Assembly: GCF_017742835.1 (NCBI RefSeq)
Contig: NZ_CP072392.1
Location: 955,388 to 1,019,387 of the forward strand
Length of the DNA: 64,000 nt
Source of the DNA: Aquabacter sp. L1I39
GTDB lineage: Bacteria; Pseudomonadota; Alphaproteobacteria; Rhizobiales; Xanthobacteraceae
Direction of reading: 5' to 3'
The translations under genes were made by a program, and so were the position numbers. Positions 44,967-55,105 of this stretch are shown here, in pieces. The notes beneath the pieces are model-generated. The model saw only the letters and a list, made by a program, of their open reading frames with translations. It ran no database searches and had not been told where the DNA came from. Each line of letters opens with the position of its first letter. Position 1 is the first letter of the stretch.

Positions 44967-46202
44967 CTATCCGCCACACCCGGCCGGCAGGTCGGGCAGG
45001 ATGCGGGCGCGCACTGTCTGGAGTGGGCAGAAGGCTTCACCCGGGCAGTCCGGCAAGGGCACGGAGACGGCGTGGACGCTGGCCGGGTCCAGCGCCCGCA
45101 TGCCCTGCAGCTCGGCATACCAGATGCGCAAGGACAGGCTATCGGCGCCCGTCTCCGGGTCCCGCCAGCGCTCCAGCGCGAAGGCGGTGGCAGGCGCGGT
45201 CTTGTCGGGTTGGCCGGGCAGGCTCCAGTCCACGCCGAAGATGCCGGCCATGTTGGACAGATTGTCGTCATGGCCGGCAAAGGCCAGCAGCTTTAGACCC
45301 GCGCCGACGGCGGGGGCGGTGGCGCGCGGCTGGCCCGACAGGGTTTCCAGCATCACGCGGGCCATGCCTGCCCCCTGGACGCGGGCCACGACGGGCATCT
45401 GGCGGGCGAACCAGACGGCGCGGTCCCGCGCCGCCAGCACGGGCTTGAGGGCGGCCGGGCTCGCCGCCTGGCCCCAGGCCACATCCTCCGCCGGCAAGCC
45501 CTGCGCATATTGCAGGAGGAAGATCTCGGCGCTTGCCGCCGCAATGGCGAGGGGACCGCTGAGCCTTATGCTCTTGTCGGAGACCTGGAGGCGACTCGCC
45601 TCCGGATCGAGCGGCGGCCCCTGCGGCCTGAGGATAGCGCTCACATCCGCAATGGCGCGGGCCGAGGCCGGATCCACCAGCGGGCCGCTTGCTTTCACGG
45701 CGCGCGACAGCTCCGCCGGATCATAGCGGCAGGCCTTGCCCACGCGCCGGAACAGGGGATCGCGCGCGCCGTCCGGCAGATGGGTGACGTCCGCATTGCA
45801 GCCGGGAGCGAAGCTCTGTGCCATCATGCGGCCGCTGCGGCGGGTGCGCTCGTCGCGCGCGTCCGACCACACCAGGACGGCTTGGCCCGGGCATCCCTGC
45901 GCGGCCAGGAGGCCCGCCTGCACATAATGGTTGCGCATGGCGGTGGCGATGAGGGCGACCACCTGCGCGCCCTTGTCGGTGAGTTCACCGGCCCCCACGG
46001 GCCAGGACGGCCAGGCGCGCGTCGTCCAGCGCGCCAGGATGTCCGCCGACTGGGTGGGCGCGCGCACACCGTGCCGTTGCACCAGCACCACCTGTTCCAG
46101 CACCGGCGCGGCGGAAGCGGGCAAGGCGCCCCCCAGCAACGCCATGGCGAGCAGGCCGGCCCGCAGACGCCAGCGCCCCGCAGCTTCCCACGTCCCGGCC
46201 AT
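44967..46202 (-). CDS. Exported histidine acid phosphatase (phytase/AppA-like)
   Basis: A 411-residue periplasmic phosphatase. A signal peptide (hydrophobic core 15-28) is likely cut near ASA-A at 31. The catalytic loop RHGVRAPT is at 43-50 and the proton-donor motif is HDDN at 311-314 (most relatives have HDTN or HDAN). Family members hydrolyse phytate, glucose-1-phosphate or other phosphomonoesters. It ends the minus-strand run after rsmA with a 24-base gap, so it may ride on the surA-pdxA-rsmA transcript. The ATG at 46202 is preferred to an upstream TTG. Confidence 0.88.
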   Translation of the reverse strand: MAGTWEAAGRWRLRAGLLAMALLGGALPASAAPVLEQVVLVQRHGVRAPTQSADILARWTTRAWPSWPVGAGELTDKGAQVVALIATAMRNHYVQAGLLAAQGCPGQAVLVWSDARDERTRRSGRMMAQSFAPGCNADVTHLPDGARDPLFRRVGKACRYDPAELSRAVKASGPLVDPASARAIADVSAILRPQGPPLDPEASRLQVSDKSIRLSGPLAIAAASAEIFLLQYAQGLPAEDVAWGQAASPAALKPVLAARDRAVWFARQMPVVARVQGAGMARVMLETLSGQPRATAPAVGAGLKLLAFAGHDDNLSNMAGIFGVDWSLPGQPDKTAPATAFALERWRDPETGADSLSLRIWYAELQGMRALDPASVHAVSVPLPDCPGEAFCPLQTVRARILPDLPAGCGG

Positions 46203-46226
46203 GGCCCTGTTTCCCCGCAAGATGTC

Positions 46227-47093
46227 TCAGGCGGCCACTATGCTCTTTGCCCTCAGGGACGCCAAGGCATTGGCCAGCGCGACGAAACCGGCGACATCGA
46301 TCTCCTCGGCGCGCGCGGTCTCTTCCGCACCGGCCCGCTCCAGCAGCGCGGCGGTGTCGACGCCCAGCGACTTCAGGCTCTGGCGGAGCATCTTGCGGCG
46401 CTGACCAAAGGCAGCCTGGGTCACCTGCTCCAGGTCGGAGAGGCGGCACGGCAGCGGATCTTCGCGCGGCACCAGATGGACCACGGAAGAGGTCACCTTG
46501 GGCGGCGGCACGAAGGCGGAGGGGGCCACATCGAACAGAATCTTCGCCTGCGTCCGCCAGCCGGCGAGCACGGCGAGGCGCCCATAGGCCTTGCTTCCGG
46601 GCGTCGCCACGATGCGCTCGGCCACCTCGCGCTGGAACATCAAGGTGAGCGAAGAGAACCAGGGCGGCCAGGGATCGGTGGAGAGCCAGCCCACCAGAAG
46701 CAAGGTCGCCACATTATAGGGCAGGTTCGCCACCACACGGGCTGGCCCCTCGCCCAGCAGGGGGAGCACGTCGACCTTCAGGGCGTCGCCCTCGATCACT
46801 TGGAGGCGCCCGGGATAGGCCTCCTGCACTTCGGCGAGCGCCGCGATGCAGCGCCGGTCGCGCTCCACGGCCACCACACGGGCGGCGCCGAGCGCCAGGA
46901 GCGCACGCGTGAGTCCGCCCGGGCCCGGCCCCACCTCGACCACGCAGGCGCCCTCCAGCGGACCGGACCCCCGGGCGATGCGCGCGGTGAGATTGAGGTC
47001 CAAAAGGAAGTTTTGGCCCAGCGACTTCTGCGCCGACAGTTCGTGCCGACGGATGACGTCCCTCAGCGGCGGCAAGGTGTCGATGGCGCTCAT
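46227..47093 (-). CDS. rsmA: 16S rRNA dimethyladenosine transferase
   Basis: A 288-residue SAM-dependent enzyme (KsgA) that dimethylates two adjacent adenines near the 3' end of 16S rRNA during 30S maturation. [13 protein letters not shown] opens the fold, [14 protein letters not shown] is the SAM motif near 53-66, and the catalytic NLPY motif is at 123-126. Its start overlaps the pdxA stop by four bases. The surA-pdxA-rsmA order is a conserved proteobacterial operon. Confidence 0.97.
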   Translation of the reverse strand: MSAIDTLPPLRDVIRRHELSAQKSLGQNFLLDLNLTARIARGSGPLEGACVVEVGPGPGGLTRALLALGAARVVAVERDRRCIAALAEVQEAYPGRLQVIEGDALKVDVLPLLGEGPARVVANLPYNVATLLLVGWLSTDPWPPWFSSLTLMFQREVAERIVATPGSKAYGRLAVLAGWRTQAKILFDVAPSAFVPPPKVTSSVVHLVPREDPLPCRLSDLEQVTQAAFGQRRKMLRQSLKSLGVDTAALLERAGAEETARAEEIDVAGFVALANALASLRAKSIVAA

Positions 47094-48127
47094 GCGGCCG
47101 CTCCCAAGCCGGCCCGGCGATCCGCCGCCGCCAGCCGGCCGGCGAGCGCGATGGCCGCCATGAGGCTTGAAGGATTGGCCCGCCCCGTGCCCGCCAGGTC
47201 GAAGGCGGTGCCGTGGTCGGGCGAGGTGCGCACGAAGGGGAGGCCGAGGGTCACGTTCACCCCGTCATGGAAGGCCAGGGTCTTGGCGGGAATGAGCACC
47301 TGGTCGTGATAGGGGCCGATGACCGCGTCATAGGTGGCACGGGCCTCCTCATGGAACAGCGTGTCTGCTGGAAGGGGGCCGCGGATATCGATGCCCTCCC
47401 CCCGCAGGTCCTCCACGGCGGGGCGCAGCACGTCTTCATCCTCGCGCCCGAGGGTGCCATCCTCTCCCGCATGGGGATTGAGGCCCGCCAGCACCAGACG
47501 GGGACGGGACAGGTCGAAGCGGCGGATCATGTCGCGGGCGAGGATGCGGCCGGTGCGCACGATGAGCGCGCGCGTGACCAGCCGGGGCACGTCCTTCAGC
47601 GGCACATGAATGGTGGCGGGCACGACCGCGAGGCGCGGCGACCAGATCATCATCACCGGATGCGGCGCCGTGCCATCGGGCGCAGCGCAGCGGGCAGCGA
47701 GATATTCCGTGTGGCCGGGAAAGGGAAAGCCCGCCGCATAGACCACGGACTTGGCGAGCGGGGCGGTGACGAGGCCGCTGGCGCGCCCCGCCTGCACATG
47801 GTCTACCGCCACATCAAGGCTGGTCACCACGGCGGCGGCGCTGGTGGCGTCGGGCCGTCCGGGCGCAGCCGTGGCGCGCGGCCCTGCAGGTGCTACCGGC
47901 AATGCCGTATGGAACGTTGCAGCCGCCGCGCCGATCTCCACCTCCCGGATCGGCACGTCGAGCCCGAGCAGGCGCGCCCGGGCCGCGAGCAAGGCAGGAT
48001 CGCCCACGGCGCAAAAAGGCGGGGTCGCCGCCGTGCGGCGCGCCCAGGCCATGAGGGTGATGTCGGGCCCGATGCCCGCCGGCTCGCCGAGCGAAAGCGC
48101 CAGGGCGGGAGCGGAATCGGAGGGCAT
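47090..48127 (-). CDS. pdxA: 4-hydroxythreonine-4-phosphate dehydrogenase
   Basis: A 345-residue enzyme of pyridoxal phosphate synthesis that oxidises 4-phosphohydroxy-L-threonine with NAD. The opening [15 protein letters not shown], the metal-ligand region GHTEYLA, and the C-terminal [23 protein letters not shown] and [12 protein letters not shown] blocks with their His ligands are all present. The start is the ATG overlapping the surA stop as TGATG. PLP made by this route is also the cofactor of Alr encoded in this window. Confidence 0.97.
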   Translation of the reverse strand: MPSDSAPALALSLGEPAGIGPDITLMAWARRTAATPPFCAVGDPALLAARARLLGLDVPIREVEIGAAAATFHTALPVAPAGPRATAAPGRPDATSAAAVVTSLDVAVDHVQAGRASGLVTAPLAKSVVYAAGFPFPGHTEYLAARCAAPDGTAPHPVMMIWSPRLAVVPATIHVPLKDVPRLVTRALIVRTGRILARDMIRRFDLSRPRLVLAGLNPHAGEDGTLGREDEDVLRPAVEDLRGEGIDIRGPLPADTLFHEEARATYDAVIGPYHDQVLIPAKTLAFHDGVNVTLGLPFVRTSPDHGTAFDLAGTGRANPSSLMAAIALAGRLAAADRRAGLGAAA

Positions 48128-49059
48128 CAGCGGTACACGATGAGCGCGGACTTGCGCAGCTGCTCCATCAGCTTCTTGGATTCCATCTGGAACTGGCTGG
48201 AGGCCAGCTCCTCCTTGATCTCCCGCTTGGTGGAGACCTCCCCCTTCACCTCGGTCTTGCCGCACACGGCGAAGATCTCCACGCCGGACTGGGTGACCTC
48301 AGGGGGCGTCAGCCGGCCCACATCGGTCTTGTCCAGCACCTGGCGCAACTGGGGCGGCATCTCGTTGGAAAGGCGGAACACCGGCGAGCGCACCACCACT
48401 TCCCGCATGCCCTTGACGGTTTCAAGGCCGGCATCGCAGCCATTGAAGCGGGCCTTGAGGGCGTTGGCTTCCGAGAGGCGGGCGCCATAGGCGTTGGAAT
48501 TGCGCGGCACCACGAAGATGATGGGGTAGAGCTTATATTCCGTGGCGACCATCTGCACGTTGCCGCGCTGCTGAACGGCGGCGACCACGTCCTGGTCGCG
48601 CACATTCACCGTCGGCGCGCGGGCGCGCACATATTGCTGCCAGACATTGTCCGCCTTCAGCTTTTCCTTGAAGGAGGCGGGGTCGATGCCAGCCTGCGAG
48701 AAGCCCTGGGCCAGTTGCTGCGGGGTCCGCCCGCTGCGCTCGGCCACACTGTTGAAGATGCGGTCCACGTCCTCATCGTCGAGCTTGATGCCGATCTTGG
48801 CCGCCTGCTGGATCTTGATCTTCTGGTCGATCAGCTCTTCCAGCGTCTGCTTCTGGCCGGGGGACTTGCCCTCGATCATCTGGTGGAGCTTGGCCCGTTG
48901 CGCCACGTCGACAGTGGTGATGGGCTGGCCATTCACCATGACGAGGATCTGCTGGGCGGAGGCCGGCATGCCGAAGGCCGCCAACGCCACCACCAGCCCG
49001 AAGGCAAACGCGACGGTGCGGCTGGCAAAAGCGGAGCTGTTCGGTCGGGGAAACATCAT
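48127..49059 (-). CDS. surA: SurA-like periplasmic chaperone/peptidyl-prolyl isomerase
   Basis: A 310-residue exported protein. A signal peptide (core about 17-32, cleavage near ASAQ-Q at 36) leads to the SurA N-terminal chaperone domain (about 36-165) and one parvulin-type region (about 170-275). E. coli SurA has two parvulin domains and 428 residues; this shorter form is usual in alphaproteobacteria. SurA helps outer membrane proteins such as LptD fold, and lptD lies directly upstream in the same direction. Isomerase activity is not certain, as the parvulin part looks divergent. Confidence 0.88.
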   Translation of the reverse strand: MMFPRPNSSAFASRTVAFAFGLVVALAAFGMPASAQQILVMVNGQPITTVDVAQRAKLHQMIEGKSPGQKQTLEELIDQKIKIQQAAKIGIKLDDEDVDRIFNSVAERSGRTPQQLAQGFSQAGIDPASFKEKLKADNVWQQYVRARAPTVNVRDQDVVAAVQQRGNVQMVATEYKLYPIIFVVPRNSNAYGARLSEANALKARFNGCDAGLETVKGMREVVVRSPVFRLSNEMPPQLRQVLDKTDVGRLTPPEVTQSGVEIFAVCGKTEVKGEVSTKREIKEELASSQFQMESKKLMEQLRKSALIVYR

Positions 49060-49155
49060 CGGCAGTGGGATCGCACAGGCTGGTTGCGGATGATGGGCAT
49101 GGCACGATCCTCCACGCCCTCGATCACATTAGATGGCCCGCCCCTGTGGCGGCAA

Positions 49156-49173
49156 TGGGGCCGAGCGGCCCCA
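49156..49173 (-). other. Intercistronic hairpin between lptD and surA
   Basis: TGGGGCC and GGCCCCA form a 7-bp stem around four bases, 17 bases after the lptD stop, with no T-tract. It may uncouple the amounts of the lpt and surA-pdxA-rsmA messages. Confidence 0.4.
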
Positions 49174-49189
49174 AGGGCGGCATCGGCCT

Positions 49190-51700
49190 TCAATTGCTGC
49201 CGACGCCGGCCGACACCTTGGTCTGCCCCAGGGTCCGCAAGCCGATCGTGAGCATCACCGTGTTGGATGGCGAGCCGTTGGGGCCGTTCACCGTATAATT
49301 GGAGATGTAGCTCAAGGCCATGGTGAAGCAGTCGTCAGCATAGTTCAGGCCGACAGAGACGAGGTCGAAGGCCGCCTGGGCGATATTGTAGCGCACGCCG
49401 CCGCCTACGGACCATTCGTCCGTCAGCTTGTAGGACGCGGTCGTATAGACGCCCTCGCGCTCATAATAATAGCCGAGCAGCGGCTGGGGCGCATATTGGC
49501 CATAGACCGCCGAGAACGACACCCGGTCGAAGGACGTGCGCCCTTCCACCTCGAAGCGCTGCATGGAGAAGTTGGCCTGGTCGAACCGGAAGCGGGAGAT
49601 GAATTCCAGGTTCTGGGTCGGCGAATAGGAGAAGCGGGCCACATAATCGGAGACGTCGGTTTCAAGCCCCGATTCCAGGCCGGTATTGGCCATGTCGCCG
49701 TTCGCGTAGGAATTCTTGCCGAACAGGTGGTAGGACTGGCCGACGAGCGCGGTCACAAGGCCCGCCTTGTTGATGGCGGCCGTATAGGTGATGCCCACAT
49801 TCAGGCGGCCGCCGCCTTCCACCCGGTCCCAGCCGGAATATTTGTCCACCTCGAACAGGTTGCTGTCGTCGAATACGAGGCTCTGCGCATCCTCGTTGGG
49901 CAGCTTGCCGATGGCGGTCTCGTTGGGACGGATCACGATCTGGGCGCGCGGCTCGATGGTCTGCACGCCCCAATTCTCCACCGAGATGAAGGGGTAGCGA
50001 TAGTCGAGGCCGATCACCGGCATGGCGCGGATGATGCTCTCCTCGCCGGACTGGAGCGGGTTCTGGCCCGGCAGGGTAATGCCGCTCGTATAGTTGGAGG
50101 GCAGCGCGCTGATGTTGGAATGGGCAAGATCCACCCGGGCGCTGGCGAACGGCGTCCAGATCTGACCCGCCTGGTCGGTGATGGACCTCTTCCAGTAGAG
50201 TTCCGCGGACAGGCGCTGATAGTCGCCCGGCGCGCCGCGCAGCAGGCACTGTGTCGGGTTCGGATTGGTCAGGGCGCAGGAGCCCGCCGGAATGCCGACG
50301 CCGCCATTGGCATAGGAGGTGGCCGAGGACATGCCGATGAAATCGGCCTCGTTGCGGGAGATGGAGTTGAAGTTGACCTTCACCCCCGCCTCTCCGCCCC
50401 AGATCGGATTGCCAAACACGTAATTGTAGTTAAACGTGCCCACAACCGGGATCTGGTCCTGGTTGTCGGTGACCGAGAGACCGAGGAAATAGAGGCCGCG
50501 CAGGTCGAAGAAGCTGCGGTCGCCCTGCCCGGTCAAATAGACCTGGGAGATCGCCTCGGTGGGCGTGGCGGTGACCAAGCCCATCGGGTCGGTATAGCCG
50601 GCGAGCTTATAGTCGTTGATGAAGGTGCGGTCAGAGGCCAGCGTGCCGTCCCAGCCCCACTTCCAGAAGTCGTTGATGACGAACTCGCCGGCGCTCTGCA
50701 CCACGCCGCGGCTGTCGCGATAGCCTGGCAGGCCGGCAAAGGCGTCCTTGTCCTGCTGCATGATGCCGGCGGCGCGAATGTTGTAGCTGCCATTCATCAG
50801 GCGCTGGCGCCACTCGCCCTGCATCAGCAGGCCCTGCTGGGAATAATAGACCGGGGTCAGCGTCAGGTCGCGGTCCGGCGCGATGTTCCAGAAGAAGGGG
50901 ATGCCGACGCCGAAGCCCAGTTCCGAGGAATTGGCGAAGACGGGCGTCAGGAAGCCGGTCTTGCGCTTCACCGTCGGATCGGGGCTGGAGAAATAGGGGA
51001 AATACGCGATCGGCAGGCCGAAGAATTCGAGCGTGGCATCCTTGTAGTAGATCATCTGCTCATCCTGGTTATGGATGATGCGCTGCGCCTTGACCTGCCA
51101 CAGGACCGGCTTTTCCGGCTTGTCCTTGCACGGCTCGCAGGCCGTGTAGACACCGTTCTGGAACACGGTGATGTTGCCCTCCAGGCGATCGGCCCGGGTG
51201 GCGGCGAAATGGGTCTTGTCGGGCGAATCCACCCGCAGGGAATCGATGAAGCCTTCCTTGAAGTTCTCGGTCAGCTGAAGCCGGTCCGCATTGACGACCT
51301 GTCCGTTCTTTTCCTTCAGCCGGACATTGCCTTCCGCGATCACCAGGTTCTTGGCGCGGTCATAGGTGACGCGCTTCGCCTCCAGGGAGGAGCCGTCATA
51401 ATAGAGCTGCACGCTGCCGACGGCGCTGATGGTGTTCTTCTCATAGTCGTAGACCAGCTCGTCGGCGGTCACGAGCATCTTCTTGTTGGGGTCGGAATGG
51501 TCGATGCCCTTGCCGGCCAGGAGGCTGCTGGCCGACGACTGCGCTGCTGCGCCGCACACATGCCCAAGAGAGAGCAGGAGCGCGCAGAAAAGAACCCAGG
51601 CGAAAGTGCGCGCCGAAGGCAAGCCGCCTCCGGCCGCGCGCCGGAGGCGGCGCACGGGGGTCACTTCACGATCCTCGGCGGGAGCAATCCCGACGGTCAT
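49190..51700 (-). CDS. lptD: LPS-assembly protein LptD
   Basis: An 836-residue outer membrane beta-barrel that inserts lipopolysaccharide into the outer leaflet. After an exported N-terminus (membrane core about 33-48) comes the periplasmic LptA-like domain (about 70-190: LVTADELVYDYEKNTISAVG), then the LptD barrel ending in an aromatic/charged strand series. A CEPC pair (TACEPCKDKPEKP) lies between domains and may form a disulfide. The start is the ATG overlapping the lptG stop by four bases, making lptF-lptG-lptD one coupled unit. Confidence 0.95.
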   Translation of the reverse strand: MTVGIAPAEDREVTPVRRLRRAAGGGLPSARTFAWVLFCALLLSLGHVCGAAAQSSASSLLAGKGIDHSDPNKKMLVTADELVYDYEKNTISAVGSVQLYYDGSSLEAKRVTYDRAKNLVIAEGNVRLKEKNGQVVNADRLQLTENFKEGFIDSLRVDSPDKTHFAATRADRLEGNITVFQNGVYTACEPCKDKPEKPVLWQVKAQRIIHNQDEQMIYYKDATLEFFGLPIAYFPYFSSPDPTVKRKTGFLTPVFANSSELGFGVGIPFFWNIAPDRDLTLTPVYYSQQGLLMQGEWRQRLMNGSYNIRAAGIMQQDKDAFAGLPGYRDSRGVVQSAGEFVINDFWKWGWDGTLASDRTFINDYKLAGYTDPMGLVTATPTEAISQVYLTGQGDRSFFDLRGLYFLGLSVTDNQDQIPVVGTFNYNYVFGNPIWGGEAGVKVNFNSISRNEADFIGMSSATSYANGGVGIPAGSCALTNPNPTQCLLRGAPGDYQRLSAELYWKRSITDQAGQIWTPFASARVDLAHSNISALPSNYTSGITLPGQNPLQSGEESIIRAMPVIGLDYRYPFISVENWGVQTIEPRAQIVIRPNETAIGKLPNEDAQSLVFDDSNLFEVDKYSGWDRVEGGGRLNVGITYTAAINKAGLVTALVGQSYHLFGKNSYANGDMANTGLESGLETDVSDYVARFSYSPTQNLEFISRFRFDQANFSMQRFEVEGRTSFDRVSFSAVYGQYAPQPLLGYYYEREGVYTTASYKLTDEWSVGGGVRYNIAQAAFDLVSVGLNYADDCFTMALSYISNYTVNGPNGSPSNTVMLTIGLRTLGQTKVSAGVGSN

Positions 51701-52791
51701 CCGTCCTCCCGGTGCAACAAGACCAAAACCCCAAGAACAATCCCAGCCACCGCCGGAAACCAAGCTGCGGCAACGGGATGGATCACACCTGCCTCTCCAA
51801 GATCTTCCGCGAGCTTGGTGCCAAGATAAAGCAGAAACCCGGCAGCCACGCCACCGAGAATCGTCTGTCCCACACCGCCGAACCGGAACACCCTTAATCC
51901 AACCACAGCGGCGATCAGCACCATTGCAATGAGCAGAAATGGCCGCGCCAAAAGACTCTGGAAGTGCAGCCGGTACCGCTGTGCCCCAAAGCCCGCCTGC
52001 TCGGCGGCAGCGATCGCGTCGGGAAGTTGCCAAAAGGACACGGTGTCCGGGGAGGTCAGCGCCTCCTGAATCTCGTTCGGATCCAGATTCGTCGCCACGA
52101 GGAAGGTCTCGAAGGACTGCTGGTCGAATCCAGGGATGAGCACCCGCGCGTCATGCAACTCCCAGTAGCCGCGCTGCAGGGTGGCGGACTTTGCCTCGAT
52201 GCGCTGCACAACGCGGTCGCGCTTGTCGAACTCGAACGCGGTCACGCCGATCAGCTCGCGCCCGCCATGCTGGGTGGTGGCCGCCTGGATGATGGCCTGC
52301 CCGTCCAGGCTCTGCTGGCGGATCCAGAAGGCGCCGCGGCCGGAGGGCAGCACGCCGCCGGACGAGGAGTTGAAGATGTCCCCCTCGATCCGGTTCGCCC
52401 GCTCCTTGAAGTCCGCCGACACCGGGTTGAACACACCGGTGGAAAAGGCGCCCAGCAGGAAGGCCACCAGCACCGCCGGAAAGATGAACTGCCAGGCCGA
52501 GAGCCCCACCGCCCGCGCCACCACCAGTTCCAGCTTGCGCGAGAGGGTAACAAAGGCCGCGATGCCGCCGAACAGCACCGCGAAGGGCAGCAATTGCTCG
52601 GTGAAGGCCGGGGTGCGGTAGATGGTGAGCATGGCCACCACGCCGGTGGTCACCGTGTCGCGGTCCGCCGTGCGGCGGGTCATCTCCAGGAAGTCCACCA
52701 GCATGATGAGGGCGACGCAGGAGACGAAGATCAGCACCACGGCCGAAAAGAAGCGCTTGGCGAAATAGAAGCCGAGGGTTGGTCCGATCAT
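51697..52791 (-). CDS. lptG: LPS export permease LptG
   Basis: A 364-residue inner-membrane subunit of the LptB2FG transporter that extracts LPS from the membrane. The YjgP/YjgQ family pattern is clear: membrane segments at the N-terminus (FYFAKRFFSAVVLIFVSCVALIMLVDFLEM) and C-terminus, with a periplasmic beta-jellyroll between. Two ATGs are possible, 52806 (inside the lptF end) and 52791; the second has GAG at usual distance and is used here. Overlaps lptD by four bases. Confidence 0.94.
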   Translation of the reverse strand: MIGPTLGFYFAKRFFSAVVLIFVSCVALIMLVDFLEMTRRTADRDTVTTGVVAMLTIYRTPAFTEQLLPFAVLFGGIAAFVTLSRKLELVVARAVGLSAWQFIFPAVLVAFLLGAFSTGVFNPVSADFKERANRIEGDIFNSSSGGVLPSGRGAFWIRQQSLDGQAIIQAATTQHGGRELIGVTAFEFDKRDRVVQRIEAKSATLQRGYWELHDARVLIPGFDQQSFETFLVATNLDPNEIQEALTSPDTVSFWQLPDAIAAAEQAGFGAQRYRLHFQSLLARPFLLIAMVLIAAVVGLRVFRFGGVGQTILGGVAAGFLLYLGTKLAEDLGEAGVIHPVAAAWFPAVAGIVLGVLVLLHREDG

Positions 52792-52795
52792 CGGA

Positions 52796-53956
52796 TCACT
52801 CGGCATTCATGCGCGCGAGGCGCCGGGAGACGGCTTCCATCAGGCGGGTCAGGCCCTGCGGAGCCGAGAAGCGGATCCAGCCCTGGACGACGAAGCCGCA
52901 AATCACGATGCAGGCCAGCGGCAGCAGGTAGGCGAACGGAATCGCCGCACTGGAGGTGCGCAGCATGCCGCCCACCACGAAGGAGGCGATCTGCAGCCCC
53001 GCCATGATGGGAATGATGGCCACCAGCGCCATGGAGCGACTCTGCCGCGTGGTGCGCGGGCTTGCCAGGGCCGAGGCGGCCACCGCGAAGAAGGCGAACG
53101 GGTAAAGACCGGCGGACAGGCGCTTGTGCACCTCCTCGCGGAAGCGGCCGGTCTGCTTCAGCAGCACATAGACGTCGCTGGGCGGCGGGTTGAGCACATA
53201 GGCGAAGTCGCGCTCATTGGGGCGGTAGTCGGTGCCCTGCTTGCCGGGCGCCAGATCGTTCAGCCCCAAGGCATAGCGCTCGAAATCCACCACCGAGCCG
53301 TTGCCGGAGGCGCCGGGCGTGCGACGATGGATGGTGCCGTCTTCGAGCACGAGAAAGGTTCCGCTGGGCGTATCCACGATGCGGCCATGGTCGGCCACAT
53401 AGGTGGAGATTTCCTTCTCGCGGGAATCGTTGATGAACACGCCCCGCATCAGGCCACTATTGTCCCGGTCGCGCACATGGAAGACCAGCCCGTCGGTGAC
53501 CGTCACGAAACGCCCGGGCTGGGCGACGAAGGACACCACGTCGGCACCGACCTTCGTCACCTTCTCGCGGAACATCCGCAGGCTCGCGGGGACGAGGTCG
53601 ATGGAGAGGGCAGCGCAGAACACCGAGACCAGCACGGCAAGCAGGATCATGGGCCGCAGCACCCGCCACGGGCTCATGCCCGCCGAGGCCATCACCACGA
53701 TCTCCGAATCGCCGTTCAGCTTCAGCAGGGTGTAGGCGGTGGCGATGAACAGGGCCGCCGGCGCGATCACCAGCACCAGGGTCGGCACGGTCAGCCCGGT
53801 AATCGCCAGGAAGGACAGGATGGTCTGCCCTTGGCTCGTCACGAGGTCGAGCTGCCGCAGGGCCTGGGTCGACCAGATCATGGCCGTCAGGACCAGCGTC
53901 ACGCCCACGAATGCCGTGGCGGCGGTGGAAAAGATGTACCGGTCGAGACGGCCCAT
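52796..53956 (-). CDS. lptF: LPS export permease LptF
   Basis: A 386-residue partner of LptG with the same architecture: N-terminal membrane segments (MGRLDRYIFSTAATAFVGVTLVL opening), a central periplasmic jellyroll domain, and three C-terminal membrane segments. The order lptF then lptG followed by lptD is the alphaproteobacterial arrangement; in E. coli lptF and lptG are preceded by pepA, here pepA is elsewhere (24282-25778). Promoter should lie in the 94-base gap to mepA or beyond. Confidence 0.95.
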   Translation of the reverse strand: MGRLDRYIFSTAATAFVGVTLVLTAMIWSTQALRQLDLVTSQGQTILSFLAITGLTVPTLVLVIAPAALFIATAYTLLKLNGDSEIVVMASAGMSPWRVLRPMILLAVLVSVFCAALSIDLVPASLRMFREKVTKVGADVVSFVAQPGRFVTVTDGLVFHVRDRDNSGLMRGVFINDSREKEISTYVADHGRIVDTPSGTFLVLEDGTIHRRTPGASGNGSVVDFERYALGLNDLAPGKQGTDYRPNERDFAYVLNPPPSDVYVLLKQTGRFREEVHKRLSAGLYPFAFFAVAASALASPRTTRQSRSMALVAIIPIMAGLQIASFVVGGMLRTSSAAIPFAYLLPLACIVICGFVVQGWIRFSAPQGLTRLMEAVSRRLARMNAE

Positions 53957-54050
53957 GCACCTTCCTGCGACACGCGCTCACCGCCCTGGCGCGTGATCAA
54001 TCTAGAACTACTCCTGATAGCCGCTCCCGCGCTGCAGCGCAAATGCAGCT

Positions 54051-54998
54051 TCACCGTGCCAGCAGAACATCCGTGCACGTGGCGGGCAGGTCGGCGAGCG
54101 TCAAAGGCGGCTTGGGCTTGGCCGGCTCCTTGGAGGGCTTGGGATGGAGCACCTCGTCCGAGAACCACCAGTCCAGTTCGGTGCCACACCCCTCCCCCAC
54201 CGGCACCGGCTCCTGGGGGCGGCACTGGGGGCTGTCGGCGGGGCAAGCGAGCCGCACATGCATGTGATAATCGTGCCCCCAATAGGGCCGCACCTTGGTC
54301 AGCCAGGCCCGGTCGCCGCGCGCATCGCGGCACAGGGCCTTCTTGATGGCGGCGTTCACGAAGATGCGTTCCACCTTCGGCTCACGGGCGGCGGCGCGGA
54401 TCATCGCCACATGGTCCGGCGTCCATACCGCCTTGTCCACGTCGAGCCGGTCGGGGCGCACGATCATGGTGGCGGACATGGTCTCGCGCGCCTCGCGCGA
54501 CAATTCCTTGCCGGGGCTCGGGGTCAGCCAGATATCCACGTCGAGGCCCACCTGGTGGGAGGCATGGCCCGAGCGCATAGGGCCGCCGCGCGGCTGCGCC
54601 ATGTCGCCCACCAGAATCCCCGGCCAGCGGGAGACCTTCGGCACCGTGAGCGCGAATTCCTCGATGAAATCGATGAGCTCGGGATGGCCCCAGTTGCGAT
54701 TGCGCGACAGGCGCATGACCTGCCAGGCCGGGCCGTTCACCGGCAAGGCCGAGGCCCCCGCGACGCAGCCCTTGGAATAGAAGCCGATGGAGCGGGCGGC
54801 GAGCGGGGCCGGCGTCGCGGCAGCGCCGAACAATTCCTTGGCGGGCTTGCCGCCCACCGCGTCGGGTGCGGCGGTCTGGCCCGCCGCCGGCGCGGCGAGG
54901 CCCGCAAGCAGCATGAAAGATAGAAACAGGGCAGGCAGCCTGAGGGTGGGACGCAAAAGGGCACCCCTGCCAGACCGGCCGATGCGCGTGCGTGCCAT
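54051..54998 (-). CDS. mepA: Penicillin-insensitive murein endopeptidase
   Basis: A 315-residue periplasmic zinc endopeptidase that cuts D-Ala-diaminopimelate crosslinks in peptidoglycan. A signal peptide (core about 20-38, cleavage near GQTAA) precedes the MepA/LAS-type fold with zinc ligands in MRSGHASHQVGLDVDIWL (His and Asp) and WGHDYHMHVRLACP (His). Six cysteines fit the disulfides of the E. coli enzyme. Together with MltG and the L,D-transpeptidase it is one of three murein-acting enzymes in the window. Confidence 0.95.
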   Translation of the reverse strand: MARTRIGRSGRGALLRPTLRLPALFLSFMLLAGLAAPAAGQTAAPDAVGGKPAKELFGAAATPAPLAARSIGFYSKGCVAGASALPVNGPAWQVMRLSRNRNWGHPELIDFIEEFALTVPKVSRWPGILVGDMAQPRGGPMRSGHASHQVGLDVDIWLTPSPGKELSREARETMSATMIVRPDRLDVDKAVWTPDHVAMIRAAAREPKVERIFVNAAIKKALCRDARGDRAWLTKVRPYWGHDYHMHVRLACPADSPQCRPQEPVPVGEGCGTELDWWFSDEVLHPKPSKEPAKPKPPLTLADLPATCTDVLLAR

Positions 54999-55105
54999 GC
55001 CCTCTCCTCCTGTTCGCCCGGCGGACCCTTCTGGAAGGGACCGCGCCGGATCATCCCGGATTTAGCCGGGCGGGCGTGAAGGATGTCCTAAGCGGCGGGC
55101 CCCCG

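Noticed and set aside
49133..51829. 898-codon open frame on the plus strand
   Set aside because: It is antisense to lptD, lacks a ribosome site, and its composition (Arg/Gly/Asp/His-rich, no motif) is that of a shadow frame.
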